In this document: positions 58,255-64,000 of the stretch, piece by piece
Position numbering within the stretch: the stretch's first letter is position 1
Layout: every line of letters starts with the position of its first letter
From: Pseudomonas mandelii
GTDB lineage: Bacteria > Pseudomonadota > Gammaproteobacteria > Pseudomonadales > Pseudomonadaceae
DNA: 64,000 nucleotides
Direction of reading: 5' to 3'
NCBI RefSeq assembly: GCF_006438925.1
Contig: NZ_RCZA01000013.1
Span: 272,477-336,476 of the forward strand
The notes under the pieces: model-generated
Told to the model about the DNA's origin: nothing
The model's database searches: none
What the model saw: the letters and a program-made list of their open reading frames with translations, nothing else
Position numbers and translations under genes: made by a program

Positions 58255-61200
58255 CTACCCCTCCTCTTCAATATCCAACAACAAATTCTCCAGTGCCTCC
58301 TGATACTCACCCGGCTCCTTCCACATCCCCCGCTGCTGCGCTTCCAGCATCCGCTCAGTCATGTCGCGCAACGCATGCGGATTATGCTCACGAACAAAAT
58401 CCCGAGTCGCAGGATCCAGCAAATACGCATCCGCCAGTAACGCGTACTGGTGGTCGTCGATCAGCTGCGTTGTAGCGTCGAAGGCAAACAGGTTATCCAC
58501 CGTCGCCGCCAGTTCAAACGCGCCTTTATAGCCGTGGCGCTTCACGCCGTCGATCCACTTCGGATTGGCCGCCCGGGAGCGGATCACCCGGTTCAGCTCT
58601 TCCTTCAACGTGCGGATTTTCGGCAGATCCGGCTGACTGTGATCGCCATGGTAACTGGCCGCGGCTTCACCACTGAGGCTTTCCACCGCCGCGAGCATGC
58701 CGCCCTGGAACTGGTAATAGTCGTTGGAATCGAGCAAGTCGTGTTCACGGTTGTCCTGGTTTTGCAGCACAGCCTGAACCTGGCTCAGGCGCTGAGCGAA
58801 CTGTTCTCGCGCTGCGGTACCTTCGTCAGAACCGCCGTAAGCGTAGCCGCCCCAGTTCAGATAAACCTCGGCCAGGTCGTCGCGGCTTTGCCACAGACGA
58901 CCATCGATGGCGCCCTGCACGCCCGCGCCGTAAGCACCCGGTTTGGCGCCAAAGATGCGCCAACCGGCCTGACGCCTGGCCGCCTCTTCATCCAGCCCCG
59001 ATTGCATTAACGCTTCGCGCTCGGCACGCACCTTGGCGGCCAGGGGGTTGAGGTCGTCCGGCTCGTCGAGGGCGGCGACCGCTTGCACGGCGGCGTCGAA
59101 CAGGCGGATCAGATTGGCAAAGGCATCGCGGAAGAATCCGGAGACGCGCAACGTCACGTCCACGCGCGGACGGTCCAGCAGACTCAGCGGCAGAATTTCG
59201 AAGTCGTCGACCCGCTGACTGCCCGTGGCCCAGACCGGGCGCACGCCCATCAGCGCCATGGCCTGAGCGATGTCGTCGCCGCCGGTGCGCATGGTCGCGG
59301 TGCCCCACACCGACAGGCCGAGCTGACGCAGGTGATCGCCGTGGTCTTGCAGGTGTCGTTCAAGAATCAGGGTGGCCGACTGGAAACCGATACGCCACGC
59401 GGTGGTGGTCGGCAGGTTACGCACGTCCACCGAGTAGAAGTTGCGCCCGGTCGGCAGCACGTCGAGTCGACCGCGACTTGGCGCACCGCTGGGACCGGCC
59501 GGCACGAAGCGGCCGCTGAGGGCGTCGAGCAGACCGCACATTTCCGCCGGGCCGCAGGCGTCCAGCCGTGGTGCGACGACTTCGCGCAGGCTGTCGATGA
59601 TGGCGTCTACTTCAGACCATTCCGCCTTTTGTGGGAGCGAGCCTGCTCGCGAATGCGGTGGGTCAGGCAAATCAATGTCGCCTGACACTCCGCTTTCGCG
59701 AGCAGGCTCACTCCCACAGGGGCTGGGTTTGGCTTGAGGTTGGTTCAACGTCTGCGAGATCAGTTGAGCTGCGAACAGTTCCAGACGTTCGCGGGTATCA
59801 CCTGCTGTGCGCCAGACCTCATCGGTGAGGGTTTGCAGTTCAATCGGACGTGGCCCGGTCCAGGGTTCGGCAAGCGCACAATCCAGCGGATCGAAGCCCA
59901 ATGTGAATGCCTTGGCCAAGGCCCGCAGCAGACTCGATTGCGCACCGCGCCCATCGCCACGCGGAATACGCAACAACGCCAGCAAGGTGTCGATGCGCAA
60001 GCGCCCGGTCGGCGACTCGCCAAACACATGCAAGCCGTCGCGGATCTGCGACTCTTTCAAGTCGCATAAATAGGTGTCCAGACGCGGCAACCAGATCGCC
60101 GCATCGGCATCACTGTCGAGTTTTTCGTCCAGTTGCAGTTCGCGATCGATGTGCGTCTCGCGCACCAGTTGCAGGATGTCGCGCTGCAATTCCCGGGCAC
60201 GGCGCGGATCGAGCAATTGCGCTTCGTAATACTCGTCGGCGAGTAATTCGAGGTTGCGTAACGGGCCGTACGTTTCGGCACGGGTCAGCGGCGGCATCAG
60301 GTGATCGATGATCACCGCCTGCGTACGGCGCTTGGCCTGGGCGCCCTCGCCCGGATCGTTGACGATAAACGGATAGATGTTCGGCAGCGGACCGAGCAGC
60401 GCATCCGGCCAGCAATTCTCGGACAGCCCGACGCCTTTGCCCGGCAACCATTCGAGGTTGCCGTGCTTGCCGACGTGGATCACTCCGTGGGCGCCGTAGG
60501 TGTTGCGCAACCAGAAATAGAACGCCAAGTAACCGTGAGGCGGCACCAGGTCCGGGTCGTGATACACCGCGCTCGGATCAACTTGATAACCGCGCGCCGG
60601 TTGAATGCCGACGAAGGTCAGGCCAAAGCGCAGCCCGGCAATCATCATTCGCCCGCCACGGCACATCGGATCGCTTTGCGGTGTGCCCCAACGCTCCAGC
60701 ACGGCCTGGCGGTTGGCCTCGGGCAAGGCGTTGAGCATCAGGTTGTAGTCGTCCAGCGCGAGGCTTTGCATACACGGGCGCTGATCGAGGGTGTCGAGGT
60801 CGTTACTGACGCCACCGAGTAATTGCTGGATCAACGCGGTGCCGCTATCAGGCAACTCGGCCGGTAGCGGATAACCTTCTTTATGCAGCGCACGCAGGAT
60901 GTTCAGCGCCGCCGCCGGGGTGTCGAGGCCCACCCCATTGCCAATACGCCCGTCACGGGTCGGGTAGTTGGCGAGGATCAGGGCGATGCGTTTTTCAGCG
61001 TTGGGCACTCGCGCCAGATCAATCCAGCGTCGCGCCAGTTCAGCGACAAAATCCATGCGCTCCGGTTGTGGCCGATAGCAGACCACATCGGATTGACTGC
61101 GCTCGCTGCGCCAGGCCAGGTCTTTGAAGCTGATCGGTCGGCTGATGATCCGCCCATCCAGTTCCGGCAGCGCGATGTGCATCGCCAGATCACGCGGACC

Positions 61201-62121
61201 GAGGCCTTGTTCGCTGGCGCGCCAACCAGGCTCGTTGTCCTGGGCGCAGATCGCCTGGATCACCGGGATGTTGCGGCGAAACGGTCGCAAATGCGGCGCT
61301 TCGGGGCTGGATTGGGCGAAACCGGTGGTGTTGAGAATTACGCCGGCCTCGACTTCATCCAGCCAGTCCTCGACCACCGTCAGGCAGCCGGGCTCTTTCA
61401 GACTGGCCACGGCAATCGGCAACGGGTTCAACCCTGCCGCCTGCAACCGCTGGCAGAAAACATCGATGAAGCCAGTGTTGGCCGCCTGCAAATGCGAGCG
61501 GTAGAACAGCACTGCCGCGACCGGTTGACCGGCCTGCCAGTCGGCTTGCCAATCCTTCAGTTCAGCGGGGCTTTTGTGCGGGTGGTAAATCGCCGTGCGC
61601 GGCAGGGTTTGCGGCTCGGCCCAGGCGTAGTCGCGATCCAGCCAACGATTGGCAAGGCAGCGGAAAAAATCCAGGGCATTGCTCATGCCGCCCTGACGCA
61701 GAAACTGCCAGAGCCGGTCACGGTCACAGGCAGCCACCGTGCTCAGCTCGCTGAGTTCCGGGTCCGGGCGGTCATCGCCGGGCACCAGAATCAGCCGCAC
61801 GCCGCGCTGTGACAATTCCACCAGTCGCTCGACGCCGTAACGCCAATAGGCGATGCCACCGTGGAGCGAAATCAGAATCACCTTGGCGTGGCGCAGCACT
61901 TCGTCGACATACAGGTCGACCGACGCGTGGTTCTGCACCTGCATCGGATTGGCCAGACGCACGCTGGGGTAATCGTCGGGCAACTGCTGCGCCGCCTCGG
62001 CGAGCAGCGCCAGGCTGGAGTCGCCGCTGCACAGGATCACCAGCTCGGCGGGGGTTTGTCCAAGGTCGGCAATGTTGTCATCCGACACGAAACCGCCGGG
62101 CTGGGTCCTGAGCAGGTGCAT
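58255..62121 (-). CDS. cobN: Cobaltochelatase subunit CobN
   Basis: This 1288-residue large subunit of the ATP-dependent chelatase inserts cobalt into hydrogenobyrinic acid a,c-diamide in the aerobic B12 pathway. The core blocks HVGKHGNLEWLPGKGVGLSE, GPLPNIYPFIVNDPGEGAQA, GPTGRNFYSVD-type (PTGRNFYSVDVRNLPT), WGTATMRTGGDDIAQAMALM and YGAGVQGAIDGRLW are present. It is about 30 residues longer than expected because a palindromic repeat (59630-59718) is inserted in frame. It follows cobW by 3 bases and precedes the chlI/chlD gene. Confidence 0.93.
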   Translation of the reverse strand: MHLLRTQPGGFVSDDNIADLGQTPAELVILCSGDSSLALLAEAAQQLPDDYPSVRLANPMQVQNHASVDLYVDEVLRHAKVILISLHGGIAYWRYGVERLVELSQRGVRLILVPGDDRPDPELSELSTVAACDRDRLWQFLRQGGMSNALDFFRCLANRWLDRDYAWAEPQTLPRTAIYHPHKSPAELKDWQADWQAGQPVAAVLFYRSHLQAANTGFIDVFCQRLQAAGLNPLPIAVASLKEPGCLTVVEDWLDEVEAGVILNTTGFAQSSPEAPHLRPFRRNIPVIQAICAQDNEPGWRASEQGLGPRDLAMHIALPELDGRIISRPISFKDLAWRSERSQSDVVCYRPQPERMDFVAELARRWIDLARVPNAEKRIALILANYPTRDGRIGNGVGLDTPAAALNILRALHKEGYPLPAELPDSGTALIQQLLGGVSNDLDTLDQRPCMQSLALDDYNLMLNALPEANRQAVLERWGTPQSDPMCRGGRMMIAGLRFGLTFVGIQPARGYQVDPSAVYHDPDLVPPHGYLAFYFWLRNTYGAHGVIHVGKHGNLEWLPGKGVGLSENCWPDALLGPLPNIYPFIVNDPGEGAQAKRRTQAVIIDHLMPPLTRAETYGPLRNLELLADEYYEAQLLDPRRARELQRDILQLVRETHIDRELQLDEKLDSDADAAIWLPRLDTYLCDLKESQIRDGLHVFGESPTGRLRIDTLLALLRIPRGDGRGAQSSLLRALAKAFTLGFDPLDCALAEPWTGPRPIELQTLTDEVWRTAGDTRERLELFAAQLISQTLNQPQAKPSPCGSEPARESGVSGDIDLPDPPHSRAGSLPQKAEWSEVDAIIDSLREVVAPRLDACGPAEMCGLLDALSGRFVPAGPSGAPSRGRLDVLPTGRNFYSVDVRNLPTTTAWRIGFQSATLILERHLQDHGDHLRQLGLSVWGTATMRTGGDDIAQAMALMGVRPVWATGSQRVDDFEILPLSLLDRPRVDVTLRVSGFFRDAFANLIRLFDAAVQAVAALDEPDDLNPLAAKVRAEREALMQSGLDEEAARRQAGWRIFGAKPGAYGAGVQGAIDGRLWQSRDDLAEVYLNWGGYAYGGSDEGTAAREQFAQRLSQVQAVLQNQDNREHDLLDSNDYYQFQGGMLAAVESLSGEAAASYHGDHSQPDLPKIRTLKEELNRVIRSRAANPKWIDGVKRHGYKGAFELAATVDNLFAFDATTQLIDDHQYALLADAYLLDPATRDFVREHNPHALRDMTERMLEAQQRGMWKEPGEYQEALENLLLDIEEEG
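59630..59718. repeat. Palindromic repeat pair inside the cobN coding sequence
   Basis: A complete TGTGGGAGCGAGC-family pair, with the same central block as the copy at 54476-54565, lies within cobN. It is read in frame and codes for about 30 residues (PCGSEPARESGVSGDID...HSRAGSLPQK) between normal CobN sequence (SQTLNQPQ and WSEVDAIIDSLREVV). No stop or frameshift is created. Confidence 0.9.
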
Positions 62122-62124
62122 GGC

Positions 62125-63198
62125 TTAAACGCTGAGCGCAGCGCGCAATTGCGCTTCAAGCAGAGTGGCGTCCAGCTCCTGACCGATCAATACCAGGCGC
62201 GTGGTACGCGCTTCGTCGGCGCCCCACTGACGGTCGAAGTGCTTGTCGAAACGTGTGCCCACGCCCTGAATCAGCAAGCGCATCGGCTTGTTCGGAATCG
62301 CCGCGAAGCCTTTGACGCGCAGGATGCCGTGCTGGACCACCAGTTGAGTCAACGCGTCCAGCAACAGGCTTTCGTCGGCTTGCGGCAGTTCGAGGGAGAT
62401 GGAGTCGAATGCGTCGTGGTCATGCTCATCGTGATGGCCGTCTTCGCCTTCATGGTGGTGATCGTGATGGCTGTGGCGGCTGTCGATGTGTTCTTCGGAA
62501 CCGGCGCCGAGGCCGATCAGCACGTCCAATGGCAGACGGCCGCTGCTGGCTTCGATGACTTTCACCGCGGGCGGCAGTTCTTCAGCGACTTCCAGGCGTA
62601 CACGGGCCAGGTCTTCAGGGCTGATCAGGTCGGCCTTGTTGAGGATCACCAGGTCGGCGCTGGCCAGTTGGTCGGCGAACAGTTCGTGCAGCGGCGATTC
62701 GTGGTCCAGGTTCGGGTCGAGTTTGCGCTGGGCATCGACCTGGTCCGGGAAAGCCGCGAAGGTGCCAGCGGCGACCGCTGGGCTGTCGACCACGGTGATG
62801 ACCGCGTCAACGGTGCAGGCGCTGCGGATTTCGGGCCACTGGAAGGCTTGCACCAGCGGTTTTGGGAGCGCCAGGCCCGAGGTTTCGATGAGGATGTGGT
62901 CGAGGTCGCCGCGACGGGCAACCAATTCGCGCATCACCGGGAAGAATTCTTCCTGAACGGTGCAGCACAGGCAGCCGTTGGCCAATTCGTAGACGCGGCC
63001 ATTAGCTTCTTCTTCAGTGCAGCCGATGGAGCACTGCTTGAGGATTTCGCCGTCGATGCCCAGCTCGCCGAACTCGTTGACGATCACCGCGATGCGGCGG
63101 CCCTGAGCATTGTCGAGCATGTGCCGCAGCAAGGTGGTTTTGCCCGAGCCGAGGAAGCCGGTAACGATGGTGACGGGGAGTTTGGCCAGTGTTTTCAT
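62125..63198 (-). CDS. cobW: CobW GTPase, cobalt/metal chaperone for B12 synthesis
   Basis: This 357-residue G3E GTPase has Walker A GFLGSGKTT (near 14), the CxCC metal motif in NGCLCCTV, LIETSGLALP, NKADLI, and a His/Asp-rich stretch (about 230-250, HSHHDHHHEGEDGHH) likely to bind metal. ATG 63198 (MKTLAKLPVTIVTGF) is the family start. It is the first gene of the cobW-cobN-chlI/chlD operon and lies directly downstream of a cobalamin riboswitch, so it is repressed when B12 is plentiful. Confidence 0.94.
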   Translation of the reverse strand: MKTLAKLPVTIVTGFLGSGKTTLLRHMLDNAQGRRIAVIVNEFGELGIDGEILKQCSIGCTEEEANGRVYELANGCLCCTVQEEFFPVMRELVARRGDLDHILIETSGLALPKPLVQAFQWPEIRSACTVDAVITVVDSPAVAAGTFAAFPDQVDAQRKLDPNLDHESPLHELFADQLASADLVILNKADLISPEDLARVRLEVAEELPPAVKVIEASSGRLPLDVLIGLGAGSEEHIDSRHSHHDHHHEGEDGHHDEHDHDAFDSISLELPQADESLLLDALTQLVVQHGILRVKGFAAIPNKPMRLLIQGVGTRFDKHFDRQWGADEARTTRLVLIGQELDATLLEAQLRAALSV

Positions 63199-63307
63199 CG
63201 GATGCCCTTTGGCAAGGTGGCGGGCATACGGGACGACAATCGCAGCGACGGGCGCGCGCAAGAGTTCCGCCACCGGATCACCCCGCCCGGTTGAAAGTGA
63301 GAATCTG

Positions 63308-63490
63308 TGTCGAGGCAGGTCTCCTGGCTGACGGTTTGCCAGGCTTGTGGGCCTGGCATTCGCTGCGCCTTCCCGCGAACCCGTTGCACAGGGTTTGCAG
63401 TGGCGTGGCAGCGAACATCACCGTTCACAGTTGCGGGGGCAGCCGCGGCATCGACCGCGTTCCCTTCTTAGCTTCGGCAGACGCCGAAGA
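63308..63490 (-). ncRNA. Cobalamin (B12) riboswitch upstream of cobW
   Basis: On the minus strand the element contains GCTGCCCCCGCAACTG and, near the 3' end, the B12 box GCCAGGAGACCTGCC (about 63311-63325), with the usual arms between. It ends about 110 bases before the cobW start and should reduce expression of the cobW-cobN operon when adenosylcobalamin binds. The 5' limit is approximate. Confidence 0.88.
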
Positions 63491-63538
63491 ACCTCGAAAG
63501 CGCAAGGCTACGCATCGTCTTGGGGCGGGTCAATGTCT

Positions 63539-63620
63539 GTAGGAGCTGCCGAAGGCTGCGATCTTTTGATTTTGCTTTTAAAAACAAGATCAAAAGATCG
63601 CAGCCTTCGGCAGCTCCTAC
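63539..63620. repeat. Palindromic repeat pair (GTAGGAGCTGCC family)
   Basis: An inverted pair located between the two divergent cobalamin riboswitches. Confidence 0.9.
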
Positions 63621-63702
63621 CAAGAGCCAATCATCATTCGTATCCAAACGAGAACCCATGCCAATTGACTCTCCGCCCCCGCCCATGCTCTCCTACACGC
63701 CT

Positions 63703-63910
63703 TGTTACGGGTGCCCTTCAAAGGGTGAAACGGGAAACCGGTGAATCATGTGCTTTACTCTAAAGTCATGTCAGTCCGGTGCTGCCCCCGCAACGGTAAG
63801 CGAGCGAAGCGTCAGATCCACTGTGCCAGCAGTTCGGCATGGGAAGGTGATGCTTGCAGGTCAAGGCGAAAGCCTGCGCCCCTCGTGAGCCCGGAGACCG
63901 GCCCGCAACA
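63703..63910 (+). ncRNA. Cobalamin (B12) riboswitch, plus strand (target gene beyond window)
   Basis: GTGCTGCCCCCGCAACGGTA (about 63779-63798), GTGCCAGCAG and the B12 box GAGCCCGGAGACCGGCCCGC (about 63887-63906) are present in order, preceded by the P1/P2 region (TTACGGGTGCCC...GAAACGGGAAACCGGTGAA). The last 90 bases of the window after it contain no complete gene. The controlled gene is probably a TonB-dependent cobalamin receptor or another B12 gene just to the right. Confidence 0.88.
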
Positions 63911-64000
63911 CAAAGTGACCATTACGATCACTGAATAACAAACCCGCGGTGGGCGGGCGCTGTTTGAACCTCTGCGTGCCCGACTCGCCGGGGTTTTCCA

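Noticed and set aside
61861..63294. 477-codon plus-strand ORF
   Set aside because: Antisense to cobW and the start of cobN; its hydrophobic stretch is the mirror of the CobW His-rich region.
63347..63763. 138-codon plus-strand ORF
   Set aside because: It lies across a riboswitch and a palindromic repeat on the wrong strand; not a gene.

Overview
The window is Pseudomonas chromosome, most likely from the P. fluorescens group. The evidence is the gacA-uvrC-pgsA-tRNA-Gly(GCC) order, a TTG-started gacA, an HbcR-type 3-hydroxybutyrate locus, a cobW-cobN-chlI/chlD cobalamin locus with riboswitches, and two families of short palindromic intergenic repeats. One family carries GTAGGAGCTGCC...GGCTGCGATCTTTT and the other TGTGGGAGCGAGC...GCTCGCGA. 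No intact phage, transposon or CRISPR array was seen.

Layout. 1-3.2 kb: tandem DUF1254/DUF1214 exported proteins (one cut by the window edge, one intact, one decayed) and a beheaded amino-acid ABC ATPase. 3.4-16.64 kb: a segment bounded by a 19-bp duplication of the tRNA-Gly 3' end. It carries a histidine-ammonia-lyase gene cluster (2OG-Fe(II) oxygenase, HAL, FMN and FAD 2-hydroxyacid dehydrogenases, polar amino-acid ABC transporter, HisC-like aminotransferase, HutC-like repressor), then a gene graveyard and a PL7 alginate lyase. 16.6-24.5 kb: core genes (tRNA-Gly, pgsA, uvrC, gacA, acetyltransferase, nitrilase-family amidase), a DAHP synthase preceded by two aromatic-rich leader ORFs and a strong attenuator, a lipase and a parvulin. 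24.5-30.1 kb: yejABEF-type peptide transporter. 30.2-36.2 kb: 3-hydroxybutyrate regulon (sigma-54 activator, permease, BdhA, acetoacetyl-CoA synthetase). 36.3-40.4 kb: PilU-type ATPase, hybrid histidine kinase, second parvulin. 40.5-47.2 kb: an operon that looks built for D-glucosaminate (or a similar amino sugar acid): ABC transporter, RidA, IclR regulator, PLP dehydratase/deaminase, KDG kinase. 47.4-56.2 kb: decayed RelBE-like module, thioredoxin, TerC/CBS protein, LysR/MFS pair, MerR/Old-Yellow-Enzyme pair, phospholipase-D-like protein. 56.3-64 kb: cobaltochelatase genes and two divergent cobalamin riboswitches.

Main observations. (1) The chlI-type ATPase ORF ends inside a textbook -1 frameshift signal: slippery A AAA AAG, 5-nt spacer, perfect 11-bp hairpin. 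The VWA (ChlD) ORF lies exactly in the -1 frame with no good start of its own, so one gene probably makes both the ATPase and an ATPase-VWA fusion. (2) The DAHP synthase is preceded by a 42-aa leader rich in Phe/Tyr/Trp codons, a 13-bp attenuator, and a second aromatic-rich 50-aa ORF. (3) The HAL cluster has three copies of a GTATATAC palindrome at its three promoters and an enzyme set that would convert D- and L-imidazolelactate through imidazolepyruvate and histidine to urocanate. (4) The 3-hydroxybutyrate permease promoter has a -24/-12 element and three TGTCTC-N6-GAGACA enhancer sites. (5) A palindromic repeat has inserted in frame inside cobN.

All functional calls come from reading motifs and known family sequences. 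No database search was run.
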